Of a DNA stretch of 64,000 bases, positions 46,806 through 54,795 are shown piece by piece. The notes beneath the pieces were generated by a model. It ran no database searches, was not told the origin of the DNA, and saw only the letters and a program-made list of their open reading frames with translations. This stretch comes from Methanobrevibacter ruminantium (GTDB taxonomy: Archaea > Methanobacteriota > Methanobacteria > Methanobacteriales > Methanobacteriaceae), in assembly GCA_004553595.1 (NCBI GenBank), contig SFKZ01000013.1, forward strand, positions 27,876-91,875, written 5' to 3'. Position 1 is the stretch's first letter. Each line of letters opens with the position of its first letter. Made by a program: the position numbers and the translations under genes.

Positions 46806-48046
46806 TACATTCCATCTAAACTCATGTCAATCATTTTTTGAGTTTCAGCAGCTAATTCATCTGGCAAACCAGTGATGTCCATGCTTAGGAAACCTCTAAC
46901 AATCATGGAAGCCGCTTCCTCTTCAGTCAATCCTCTTGAAGTCAAGTAGTAAATCTCTTCTTCATCGATTTGACCAACTGCTGCTTCGTGAGACATTTCA
47001 AGGTTTGCTGCATTTGCCTCAAGTTCTGGAACTGCATAAATGGAGGAATTGTCATCTAAAACCAATCCATGACATTCTAAGTGACCTTTTACATTAGGAA
47101 CATTTCCAGATAAATGTCCTCTTGAATAGATTCTGGAATGATCATTAGCAACAGAACGGGAAATGATCTCAGCACTGGTATTAGGTGCATTCAAAATAGC
47201 CCTTGAACCCATATCAATAATTGAGTCATTGATACCGCTTTGAATACTTTGGAATAATGCCCTTGCATTTTCACCATTACAGTAAGTGGTAGGATAAGAC
47301 TGAATAGATTTAACTGGACTGGTTAAAATGTAATTATTGATGTAAGTACTGTTCTTTTCCTGATAAATTGCAGTTCTCGGACGTACTTCCACTTGTTCAG
47401 CCCAGTTGTGGACCATAGTGAAAGTTACTTTTGCACCAGGTTTTATGTAAATTTCAGAAACACCTACGTGAAGTGCAGAGGAAATGTCATCGCCAGTTGC
47501 ACAACCTGTTATCAAATGAAGTTCTGAATTCTCTTCAGCAATGACAATGTTGTGAGCGGTTTGCATAACGTCTTGGTCTGCAATGAACATACAAGCTTGA
47601 ACTGGGAATATTTCCTTGGTTCCAGGTAATGATCTGACAAAATAACCACTATATGCATCATTTTCAGATTCTTGTAACGCACATTGTGCAGTGTATTTAT
47701 CAACATCAGGTTTTACAGCTTTCCACAAGTAATCCTTCAACCAGGAATGCTTATCCAATGCAACACCTAAGTTCATAAGTTCAATGGAATCAGATATGGA
47801 ATGTGAAAAGATATTTGATTGATCCATTTGAACAAAAGAACCTGCTCTTTCTTCAGAATTAGCATCTACCCCTACTTTTAGGATAGTCTTTTGAGTTTTC
47901 TTGCCAATATCTTTTAAGTCATCAATTACATCAAAAGCATTAATGTCCTCTGTAGTGAAGTTTTCAATGACAACATCTGTACCTAACGCTGCCTTTTTAT
48001 CTTTAGCCTTTTCAGCATCATGAGTTACATTCTGCACAACCAACAC
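46805..48046 (-). CDS. sufB: SufB/SufD-family Fe-S assembly protein
   Basis: This 413-residue protein is the scaffold partner of the SufC ATPase in Fe-S cluster assembly. It has the right-handed beta-helix SufBD core with LHLITGCATGDDISSALHVG, HNWAEQVEVRPRT, and the conserved C-terminal region HLECHGLVLDDNSSIYAVPELEA, SHEAAVGQIDEEEIYYLTSRGLTEEEA. Archaea typically use a single SufB with SufC. The start overlaps the end of sufC; GTG at 48046, TTG at 48043 and GTG at 48037 are possible and no ATG exists there, so the exact start is uncertain. Confidence 0.92.
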   Translation of the reverse strand: MLVVQNVTHDAEKAKDKKAALGTDVVIENFTTEDINAFDVIDDLKDIGKKTQKTILKVGVDANSEERAGSFVQMDQSNIFSHSISDSIELMNLGVALDKHSWLKDYLWKAVKPDVDKYTAQCALQESENDAYSGYFVRSLPGTKEIFPVQACMFIADQDVMQTAHNIVIAEENSELHLITGCATGDDISSALHVGVSEIYIKPGAKVTFTMVHNWAEQVEVRPRTAIYQEKNSTYINNYILTSPVKSIQSYPTTYCNGENARALFQSIQSGINDSIIDMGSRAILNAPNTSAEIISRSVANDHSRIYSRGHLSGNVPNVKGHLECHGLVLDDNSSIYAVPELEANAANLEMSHEAAVGQIDEEEIYYLTSRGLTEEEAASMIVRGFLSMDITGLPDELAAETQKMIDMSLDGM

Positions 48047-48776
48047 ATCCTTTAAATCCTTCTTTTCTAATGTCTTCTAAAATTTCATCCGGGTCACCAG
48101 AACAAGCAATTACACCATGCATCAATACATGTGCCTTATCTGCTTTAACAAAATTCAAAATGTAACCTAAGTGAGTAATAAGCAAACCTGCCTTTTTCCT
48201 TTGACCAGGTTTTTTATCCTTATCCAATAAAACATTCAATTCACCAGCTAACAATTCAACATTTTCAATATCTACACCGGAGTCCGGTTCATCAAACATG
48301 GTGAAAAGTGGTCCTTGAGCAAGCAATTGGAGAATTTCAGACCTTTTAACTTCCCCACCGGAAAATCCTCTGTTAACATCTCTGTCTAAGAACTCATCAC
48401 TGAATTTTAATTTTTTAGCAAGCTCTTGCATTCTTGGATTCAATTCTTCATCAGGGTCTTGCTTGGATTCGAATTTCAATAAGTCCCTTACACTAACTCC
48501 ACGAATAGCCGGAGGGTTTTGGAAACTTACTCCAAGACCTTTTTGAACTCTTTCAGTGGTTGTTAAATCAGTGATGTCTTCTCCATTGAATATGATAGAT
48601 CCTTCTACAACCTTATATTTTGGGAACCCCAAGATAGTTAAGAATAATGTACTTTTTCCCGCACCATTCGGACCTAAAAGCACATGGGTTTCCCCTTCTC
48701 TTATAGCAAGGTTTACGCCATTTAAAACACGTTTACCCTCTACTTCAACAACTAAATTCTTTACTTCAAGTAACAT
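48018..48776 (-). CDS. sufC: SufC Fe-S assembly ATPase with C-terminal Cys cluster
   Basis: SufC is the ABC-type ATPase of the SUF system. The 252-residue protein has Walker A GPNGAGKS, Q-loop VSFQNPPAIRG, signature FSGGEVKRSEI, Walker B LFTMFDEPDSGVD and the H-loop in LLITHLGY. Unusually, the C-terminus ends CVGCAECNS, a CxxCxxC cluster capable of binding a metal or Fe-S cluster. The last 29 bases overlap sufB, implying translational coupling. Upstream is a repetitive operator-like region. Confidence 0.94.
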   Translation of the reverse strand: MLLEVKNLVVEVEGKRVLNGVNLAIREGETHVLLGPNGAGKSTLFLTILGFPKYKVVEGSIIFNGEDITDLTTTERVQKGLGVSFQNPPAIRGVSVRDLLKFESKQDPDEELNPRMQELAKKLKFSDEFLDRDVNRGFSGGEVKRSEILQLLAQGPLFTMFDEPDSGVDIENVELLAGELNVLLDKDKKPGQRKKAGLLITHLGYILNFVKADKAHVLMHGVIACSGDPDEILEDIRKEGFKGCVGCAECNS

Positions 48777-49109
48777 TATATCAAATCCTTATTGATTTAA
48801 ATTACTAAGATTAATATCAATTAAATTAAAAAGCATTATTACACTGTTATAACAATAGTTATAACGGCATTATATAACAACCTTATATAACAATAGTATA
48901 TTTATTTTATTATATAAAAACATTACATTTTTAATTTAAGTCTCTGTAAAAAAAGTAGATCTTTGAAAAAATAGTTTAGATAAAATAAAAATGATAAAAC
49001 AAAAATTAGAAAAAATAGGCTAAATCAATTAAAAATAGTTATATTAAGTGTAAATTTAAATTAAGTGTAATGAAAAAATAAAAAATAAAAAAAGTGAAAA
49101 TTAGAAAAA
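48777..49109. other. Upstream region of the suf operon
   Basis: Holds the sufC promoter, the tandem operator-like array at 48845-48895, and, to the right, A-rich sequence that forms T-runs after the PRC-barrel gene on the minus strand. No gene was seen. Confidence 0.55.
48845..48895 (-). promoter_or_regulatory. Four tandem palindromic operator-like repeats before sufC
   Basis: Two copies of the 8-bp palindrome GTTATAAC (48846 and 48858, 12 bp apart) are followed by two copies of TTATATAAC (48870 and 48883, 13 bp apart). The TTATATAA elements are also good TATA boxes, so a regulator bound here could block transcription. The helical phasing suggests cooperative binding. Confidence 0.5.
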
Positions 49110-49388
49110 TTATTCAGTTACAATAATAAATTCTCCAACTTTTTCTATTTTGGTGAATGGGATTAATAATAAATCTCCTCTACGTTTTGCACCTTTTACA
49201 TGAATATTACGTCCAGCTTCTACTTTTACTGCAATATCCACGATTTTACCAGTTTTTTCATTAATAATTAACTCATCAAGCACTCCTAAAATACGAGCAT
49301 TATTAGTAGCTACTTGATAGCTTTTAATTTCACTCCATAATTTTTCTTCTCTTCTATGAGTATTAGGTTTAGCAACAGCATTTTCCAT
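49110..49388 (-). CDS. PRC-barrel domain protein
   Basis: This 92-residue protein is a single PRC-barrel domain: NARILGVLDELIINEKTGKIVDIAVKVE is the typical pattern of strands, followed by RRGDLLLIPFTKIEKVGEFIIVTE. Small archaeal PRC-barrel proteins are common, abundant and mostly of unknown function; some bind RNA or partner proteins or act in cell division (CdpB-like). It stands alone with its own promoter region (a TATA-like GTTTTTATAAAAAAC at about 49443-49457 on the minus strand). Confidence 0.85.
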   Translation of the reverse strand: MENAVAKPNTHRREEKLWSEIKSYQVATNNARILGVLDELIINEKTGKIVDIAVKVEAGRNIHVKGAKRRGDLLLIPFTKIEKVGEFIIVTE

Positions 49389-49779
49389 ATTTTCACCGAT
49401 AAATTTTATAAAAATGATTGAAGGTATGATTCGTGTTTTAGTTTTTTATAAAAACACTCAATTTAAAATAACTAATTTTAATAAAATATAGATTAGTTTA
49501 CCTTAATAGTGTTTATATTTAAAGAAATATATAAAGTTATTGATATTTTTAGTAAAAATAAAGAAAAATAGTATAAAGATCTAAAAAAGAGTAAAATATA
49601 ATGGGAATAAATGAAAAAGAATAAAAAATTTTAAAAATTTCTTATTTTCAAATAATATAACAATGGATAAAACTGAAAAAAACTAAAAAAATATAAAAAA
49701 TTGGATCAATGAAAATAGTAAAAAATATGCTAAAAAATATGCTAAAAAATATACTAAAAAATCTAAAAGTTGTTGAAAA
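49389..49779. other. Spacer between PRC-barrel gene and cobY
   Basis: Contains a TATA-like palindrome near 49450 for the PRC-barrel gene, and on the right a 12-bp tandem repeat that forms iterated T-runs after cobY. Otherwise featureless A/T sequence. Confidence 0.5.
49720..49764 (-). repeat. 12-bp tandem repeat forming iterated T6 tracts after cobY
   Basis: AAAAAATATGCT occurs twice, then AAAAAATATACT, then a partial copy. On the minus strand this gives four T6 tracts at a 12-nt period starting about 15 nt after the cobY stop. Archaeal RNA polymerase terminates at T-tracts, so this may be a multi-step terminator. Confidence 0.6.
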
Positions 49780-50412
49780 TTATAAAAATTTATTGGTTAA
49801 TATAGCTGTCTCGATAGTATTTACATTAAAAATTAACTCATGCCTTGAAATAATTAAAAGTTGCTCGTCCTGAACGACATTTTCACTCCGAAGTATGTTA
49901 ATTCCTGAAGGGACATTTCCATTAAATTCATAGGAATAATTTATCGCATATTCATCAAAAATTTCAACTGGAACTGAGACTGATAATGCAGGTTTGTCTT
50001 GACTTAAATAATAGTTTAAGATTTCATCAAGAATATCCGCACCAACCAATGGCAAATCTGCATTGATGAAAATCAAAATGTCATCCTTGGACCTTGACTC
50101 AAAAATTTCCAAAATGTTAGAAAGATCTTCAACAAAACCTTTACCTAAAGTATCCAAATAAAAATTATTTTTTTCACTTTCATAAAATGAATCATCAAAA
50201 TTTGAAAAATCCAATTCATTTATTAAAAACTCCTTTGTGTTTGGAGCATTTGGACTGACTGCAACAACTGTCTTTTCAATTAATTCTGATTCATTAATAT
50301 TATCCAAGACATAACTCATCAATGGCTTATCATTTAAAGGATAAAGTGGTTTTTCAATATCTGACTTTAATCTTAAGCCTTTTCCACCTGCCATAACGAG
50401 AGCTATAATCAT
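49780..50412 (-). CDS. cobY: CobY, adenosylcobinamide-phosphate guanylyltransferase
   Basis: CobY is the archaeal, CobU-independent enzyme that attaches GMP to adenosylcobinamide phosphate. The 210-residue protein has the nucleotidyltransferase loop IIALVMAGGKGLRL, then IEKPLYPLNDKPLMSYV, VAVSPNAPNTKEFLIN, LDTLGKGFVEDL, IFINADLPLV, NGNVPSGINIL and a conserved ending HELIFNVNT. These match archaeal CobY such as the Methanocaldococcus enzyme. It complements cobS and cbiS at 25-28 kb and lies next to marker 14 and the mtr operon, whose MtrA carries a cobamide. Confidence 0.88.
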   Translation of the reverse strand: MIIALVMAGGKGLRLKSDIEKPLYPLNDKPLMSYVLDNINESELIEKTVVAVSPNAPNTKEFLINELDFSNFDDSFYESEKNNFYLDTLGKGFVEDLSNILEIFESRSKDDILIFINADLPLVGADILDEILNYYLSQDKPALSVSVPVEIFDEYAINYSYEFNGNVPSGINILRSENVVQDEQLLIISRHELIFNVNTIETAILTNKFL

Positions 50413-50534
50413 AAATACACCTTAATGAACTTTTATAGAAAATTTAAACTATTTTGAAAATTTAAAAGAAAAAATATTAAAAAATTAAATTATTAAAATT
50501 ATTAAAATAAAATAAAAAAAGAAAAATAAGTAAA

Positions 50535-52016
50535 TTATTTTGGAATTGTACCTTGTTCTTGCATTCTTTTCTTAAGAATACATTTTTCTCCTTGGTTTCC
50601 ACCAAGAGGGTTCTTTTGAGTTCCCATGGAATTCATACAACGAGCCATAATTGCAGAACCAAGAGCAAGTCCATCCTCTACAAATACAACACCATCGAAT
50701 TTATCTTGAGCATACTCTAAAATGAGTTCAGGTTTCTTACCAGTGATACCTGCCCTACCAGTAACTCCTAAAATTGAACCGTCAAGAATAAGGTCTTCTT
50801 CAAATGCTACATCAAGAACTCTGTATACAATATTTGCACTTACATGGTCCATTGTAGCAAGCAAGGTAGGAATTCCCTCATCCTCATAAATCTTAGCACC
50901 GATTTCAACTAATCCATCAAGACCATCTGCATTGGTACCTACATCACAACCAATTAGGCAAGTACCTGCTGCCTTAGCCCCTGCAGCATCCAATGGTACA
51001 GTACCAAACCTGTCGATTCCTTCTGGAACCTTACAGATGTTAATGAGTTCATGTGCTTCCTTAGCATATTGTTTTGCTTTTTCTTGATGCTTTTTGCCAT
51101 CTGCCTTTTTAAGCAATTTAGGATCAAATATATCCAATGCAGCACCATTCTTTTGGTCAATTTGTTTGGAACCTTTTGCCAGGGAGTCTGAAATTACACC
51201 AGCTAAACCTAAGAAGTTTCCAACAGTACTTGCATAAGGCTCATCCTTATTTACAATCCTACCTGCTAAGGTAGAACCAAAGTCTAAGGATACACAAGGG
51301 TTTCTATAGTCCACTTCAGTCCATTTAGCACCTAATTTAATACCTGCAGTTACAAGTTCCCCTTCCATTTCATTAGCTACAACTTCTTTTCCTTTTGGTG
51401 GAACTACACTTACTACAGCCCCATCAAACATTACATTATCCAATAATGTGTATTTTTGAAGTCTTTTTGGAAGGTGTGCAGTAGACATAGCAGGAGCCAT
51501 TTTCTTGTGGGAAATACCTGCATCAAGACAACCATCAGCAAGAGCCTTAATCAATTCTCCCACTTCCTTGGTTGTAGCGAATCCTGCAGTTACCCCAGTG
51601 GATCTTACTACAAAGTCCAAGTCCTCTTCCATATCCACATGCGCTTTTTTAAGTGATTCCAAAACTGTATCCTTAATCATGTCAGCAACAGATTCTTTAG
51701 AAAGCTCTACACCCCAAACAGTTTTACCGAATACCTCTTCTCCTGCTTTAGGTTTTCTAACATCTCTTGTCATTTTAACAGTTTTGTTGATTAAATAAGA
51801 TTGACTGTTATTTAAGTTTGTAGCCATAATAACACATTTGGTAGTGGTGTTTCCTAATTCTACGGAAGCAGTCACATAGTATTCATCCTGTTGAGCTGCC
51901 ATAACACCTGGACCTTGAGGTCTATTACCTGCTTTTAAAATACTTAAATCCCTTGGTTGACTTTCAGCAATGATTGGCTTAGGTCCCTTATTGAAAAATT
52001 TATCTAAAAAAGACAT
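50535..52016 (-). CDS. Methanogenesis marker protein 14
   Basis: This 493-residue protein is the methanogen-specific marker 14 family. It has an ASKHA/actin-like ATPase pattern: VTASVELGNTTTKCVIMAT (phosphate-1 loop), CVSLDFGSTLAGRIV and GCDVGTNADGLDGLVEIGA, similar to the C-terminal ATPase domains of corrinoid-protein reactivators such as RACo/RamA partners. It also has a Cys-containing C-terminus. Position directly after mtrH suggests a role in keeping the MtrA corrinoid in the active Co(I) state; this is inference. It is separated from mtrH by 274 bp containing a large hairpin. Confidence 0.85.
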   Translation of the reverse strand: MSFLDKFFNKGPKPIIAESQPRDLSILKAGNRPQGPGVMAAQQDEYYVTASVELGNTTTKCVIMATNLNNSQSYLINKTVKMTRDVRKPKAGEEVFGKTVWGVELSKESVADMIKDTVLESLKKAHVDMEEDLDFVVRSTGVTAGFATTKEVGELIKALADGCLDAGISHKKMAPAMSTAHLPKRLQKYTLLDNVMFDGAVVSVVPPKGKEVVANEMEGELVTAGIKLGAKWTEVDYRNPCVSLDFGSTLAGRIVNKDEPYASTVGNFLGLAGVISDSLAKGSKQIDQKNGAALDIFDPKLLKKADGKKHQEKAKQYAKEAHELINICKVPEGIDRFGTVPLDAAGAKAAGTCLIGCDVGTNADGLDGLVEIGAKIYEDEGIPTLLATMDHVSANIVYRVLDVAFEEDLILDGSILGVTGRAGITGKKPELILEYAQDKFDGVVFVEDGLALGSAIMARCMNSMGTQKNPLGGNQGEKCILKKRMQEQGTIPK

Positions 52017-52233
52017 ATAAAATCCCCATATTATTCTATATAATATATACTATTTTCATTAAATAATATAAATTTTGTTAAATAATTTTGTAAAATATTC
52101 AAATGGTGAGGATAAAGATAAATTTTAAAATTATTAAAAAATCAGCGGGAAAATGTTAAAATTAGTTTATGAGAATTTGAAAAAATTAGTAAAAATTAGT
52201 AAAATATTAAAATAAGTTAAAAATAGAAAAAAT

Positions 52234-52296
52234 TTATAATTTGAAGAAAGATTAGATGAAATTAATCATCTAATCTCGGACCCTTTCAAATTATAA
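52234..52296 (-). terminator. Nested hairpin at the 3' end of mtrH
   Basis: An inner perfect 11-bp stem (AGATTAGATGA / TCATCTAATCT, 6-nt loop) is enclosed by an outer 12-bp stem (TTATAATTTGAA / TTCAAATTATAA). The outer arm covers the mtrH stop codon. A T-rich stretch follows on the minus strand. It probably ends or attenuates mtr transcription before marker 14. Confidence 0.7.
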
Positions 52297-53223
52297 TAAC
52301 TTGTTAATTGGATGTTCTTCTATAGGTTCGGTACCGATATCTTTTGCAGCTTCAGCAATCATAATATCAGTCATACCACAAGCAGGGAATGCGAGTCTTG
52401 CGTTTTCGATAGGTCCGAAAAGTACGAAGTCTCCACCACACATTTGTTGTACGATGTTAGAACCTATATCACAAACAGGCCATGCTTCTTTGTGTTCTTT
52501 TTTGTATCCTCTTAACCAGTCCCATGCGGAAGGTACGTTGTGAATACCAGAACCTACAGGGTACCCCCATTTAGCTTTTACAGCAAAGGAAGTCCTACAT
52601 GCAGGACCTGCACCTTGTCCTAAAGGAGTGACTGCTACGTCCATCCATGGTTTGGTAATTCCACATCTTTCTGCCATTTCAAGAATACCTTCATCGATAA
52701 CAGATCCACCAGTTTCCCAGATTTCGAGTTTACCTGGTACACCAGGAGTCATTGGGTTGAACCCTAAGAGAATGGATGCATCAATACTTGAGTTAGCTAC
52801 AGCTTCGATTTCTGAAGGTTCTGCTGCCATACTTAAGGAATTGTATACAGCTCTTTCAGATAATCCTACCTCTTCAACATATTCTACACCTGCAACTTTT
52901 GCAGCTGCCGCAGTTGAGTCGATAAGGAAAGGTTTGTCACAGATGTCTCCGACAAATTCTAAGTATTTAACCATAGCTTCAGGAGTTGCACCGAAAGTTT
53001 GTACAACACAAGGGTTACCGGTTACGTCAGACATTTCTTCCATTGTTTTAATTCTTTCTTCAGCAGCATCTTTATCAAAGATACCTTCTTTTTCATCACT
53101 AATAATATTGTGTCCGCCATAAAAGATAGTTCCACATAAAACGGTAGGGTATTCACCAGGTTGTCCCCCCATTTTTATACCAGCAATATCAATGACGAGT
53201 TGTTCTTTATCAAATCTAAACAT
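52291..53223 (-). CDS. mtrH: Tetrahydromethanopterin S-methyltransferase subunit MtrH
   Basis: MtrH is the cytoplasmic subunit that moves the methyl group from methyl-H4MPT to the corrinoid of MtrA. The 310-residue TIM-barrel protein starts FRFDKEQLVIDIAGIKMGGQPGEYPTVLCGTIFYGGH, and continues with TPEAMVKYLEF, LGFNPMTPGVPGK, TPLGQGAGPACRTSF and HNVPSAWDWLRG. Length and motifs are normal. It is the last mtr gene, 15 bp after mtrG, with a GGAGG ribosome site. Confidence 0.96.
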   Translation of the reverse strand: MFRFDKEQLVIDIAGIKMGGQPGEYPTVLCGTIFYGGHNIISDEKEGIFDKDAAEERIKTMEEMSDVTGNPCVVQTFGATPEAMVKYLEFVGDICDKPFLIDSTAAAAKVAGVEYVEEVGLSERAVYNSLSMAAEPSEIEAVANSSIDASILLGFNPMTPGVPGKLEIWETGGSVIDEGILEMAERCGITKPWMDVAVTPLGQGAGPACRTSFAVKAKWGYPVGSGIHNVPSAWDWLRGYKKEHKEAWPVCDIGSNIVQQMCGGDFVLFGPIENARLAFPACGMTDIMIAEAAKDIGTEPIEEHPINKLL

Positions 53224-53238
53224 TTATAATCCTCCAAT

Positions 53239-53487
53239 TTAGATTAATCCCATAAGAGCTTGCATTGCGCTAACATAACCAAATTCAATAGACACAATCA
53301 AGATTATAAGACCTAAAATTATACCATATAAAATACCAATATCTCTACCGTTTTGTTGACCTAAACGTTGGAAGTATTCCCCAACAGCAAACTCTACTTT
53401 TTCTTCAGCTTCATCTAATTTTTGAGTTGCAGCTGACATGTCGTCGGTAGATACAATAATTTGAGGTACAGATTGTTCTTCAGACAT
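53239..53487 (-). CDS. mtrG: Methyltransferase subunit MtrG
   Basis: This 82-residue subunit of the Mtr membrane complex has a charged N-terminal part (PQIIVSTDDMSAATQKLDEAEEKVEFAVGEYFQRLGQQNGRDIG) and one C-terminal membrane helix. The length and RLGQQNGRDIGILYG motif are typical. It probably takes part in the interface with MtrF, MtrA and MtrB. Confidence 0.94.
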   Translation of the reverse strand: MSEEQSVPQIIVSTDDMSAATQKLDEAEEKVEFAVGEYFQRLGQQNGRDIGILYGIILGLIILIVSIEFGYVSAMQALMGLI

Positions 53488-53499
53488 TTTATAACACCT

Positions 53500-53706
53500 C
53501 TATAAACCACATAATTTAGCTAAGAATGGAATGACAACTGCTAAGCAAAGAGCAATTCCAATACCAATAGCTATTCCAGAAAATCTGGTGCTGATTACGC
53601 CAGCGAATAATCTTCCTTCTCTTCCTAAAAGCTTTGCACGGTATTCTACATCACTAGAAGCATTTCTAATACCACGAGTATTTGGTTTGTTTGAAAATTT
53701 AACCAT
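53500..53706 (-). CDS. mtrF: Methyltransferase subunit MtrF
   Basis: This 68-residue subunit has a cytoplasmic N-terminus (SNKPNTRGIRNASSDVEYRAKLLGREGRLFAGV) and one membrane helix at the C-terminus. It lies in the conserved mtrA-mtrF-mtrG order, 16 bp after mtrA. Size and sequence match MtrF of Methanobacteriales. Confidence 0.93.
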   Translation of the reverse strand: MVKFSNKPNTRGIRNASSDVEYRAKLLGREGRLFAGVISTRFSGIAIGIGIALCLAVVIPFLAKLCGL

Positions 53707-53722
53707 TTTATAAAACCTCCAG

Positions 53723-54460
53723 TTATATGCCTGTTAACGGTGCCATTAATAATAAGAAACCGATTACTAAAGTAAATACTAATCCAATCATAATACCTTG
53801 GACTTTACCAGAATAGTTACCTGCCATATTTCTTTGTACAGCACCAACTAATTTGATTTGAGTATCAATGTTTCTTATTCTTGCTTCGAGTAATGCAGTT
53901 TCTGGGGAAATAGGACGAATTTCTTCACCATCGTCTTCGTCGTCATCTCCTTCAGATACTTCAATAACCATAGCATCTTCTTCAAAAGCACCAGGATCTT
54001 TTTCGATACATTCTTTTACTTTTGCAGTGATTGCTCCACCATCTTCGTTGTCAATCATGTCAACGATTTCTAATTGTTGTTGGAACCTTTCTACTCCTTC
54101 CATTGGAATGTTTTCTACGAAAGGAATAGCACCAGTAGCTCCAGTAATTTTTTTCTTTTCTGGGTCGCAACCATTTTCATGTAATGCTTTAAAACTTTGA
54201 CCAGTAATGTGACCTTGTACTTCTGCACCACATAAGATTAAGAATCTGATGTTTGGGTTTGAAATGATGTTTGCTACAACTTTTTCAATACCTAAGTTTT
54301 CAGTTTTACAAGGACCAGCAATTGCTGCTCCAGCAGCAGCTGGGATATCTTCATTGTGAGAAGCTAAAGTAGTTACAGCAACAGGGCTTTCTGGGTCTCC
54401 TACAATGTAGTCTCCACTTACAACAGGCCAATTATCAGCAGTAGGTTTTTTGTCAACCAT
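53723..54460 (-). CDS. mtrA: Methyltransferase corrinoid subunit MtrA
   Basis: MtrA carries the cobamide whose cobalt accepts the methyl group from MtrH and donates it to coenzyme M. The 245-residue protein has ADNWPVVSGDYIVGDPESPVAVTTL and LILCGAEVQGHITGQS, in which the His coordinates cobalt from below. After an acidic linker with seven consecutive-type Asp/Glu residues it ends in a single membrane helix. Its ATG follows immediately after the mtrB stop (TAG), with a GGGGG ribosome site inside mtrB. Confidence 0.95.
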   Translation of the reverse strand: MVDKKPTADNWPVVSGDYIVGDPESPVAVTTLASHNEDIPAAAGAAIAGPCKTENLGIEKVVANIISNPNIRFLILCGAEVQGHITGQSFKALHENGCDPEKKKITGATGAIPFVENIPMEGVERFQQQLEIVDMIDNEDGGAITAKVKECIEKDPGAFEEDAMVIEVSEGDDDEDDGEEIRPISPETALLEARIRNIDTQIKLVGAVQRNMAGNYSGKVQGIMIGLVFTLVIGFLLLMAPLTGI

Positions 54461-54781
54461 CTATAAAACCCCCATAGCTGTTAATATAGGCATAGCTGCC
54501 ATAATAAGGAACATTCCTAAGACAAATCCATATACCATGTTGGTTAATTTACCTGCAATGACAAAGTTGCCTTCTCTTCCTGGGAAGGAACCTAATGGAG
54601 CAGAGTTAGGATCTAAGGAATTCATTAATTCATCAGCAGCTGCTTCGACTTTTGCGATTTCTCCATTTATTTCATCCATAGATAAAATAATTAAATCTCC
54701 ACCACCAGCTCCGAGAATACCAGATTCTGGGTCAAGATTTAAACTTAATTCAGGAATAAATTGTACTAAAGGTAATACCAT
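54461..54781 (-). CDS. mtrB: Methyltransferase subunit MtrB
   Basis: This 106-residue subunit has a soluble N-terminal part (LVQFIPELSLNLDPESGILGAG) and one C-terminal membrane helix. It sits 14 bp after mtrC and abuts mtrA directly. Sequence and size fit MtrB. Confidence 0.93.
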   Translation of the reverse strand: MVLPLVQFIPELSLNLDPESGILGAGGGDLIILSMDEINGEIAKVEAAADELMNSLDPNSAPLGSFPGREGNFVIAGKLTNMVYGFVLGMFLIMAAMPILTAMGVL

Positions 54782-54795
54782 CTATAACAACCTCC

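Noticed and set aside
52628..53122. 164-codon frame opposite mtrH
   Set aside because: Antisense to a well-conserved gene, no ribosome site, no protein family.
53868..54200. 110-codon frame on the plus strand opposite mtrA
   Set aside because: Antisense shadow of mtrA; Ser/Pro-rich translation mirrors the acidic linker codons.
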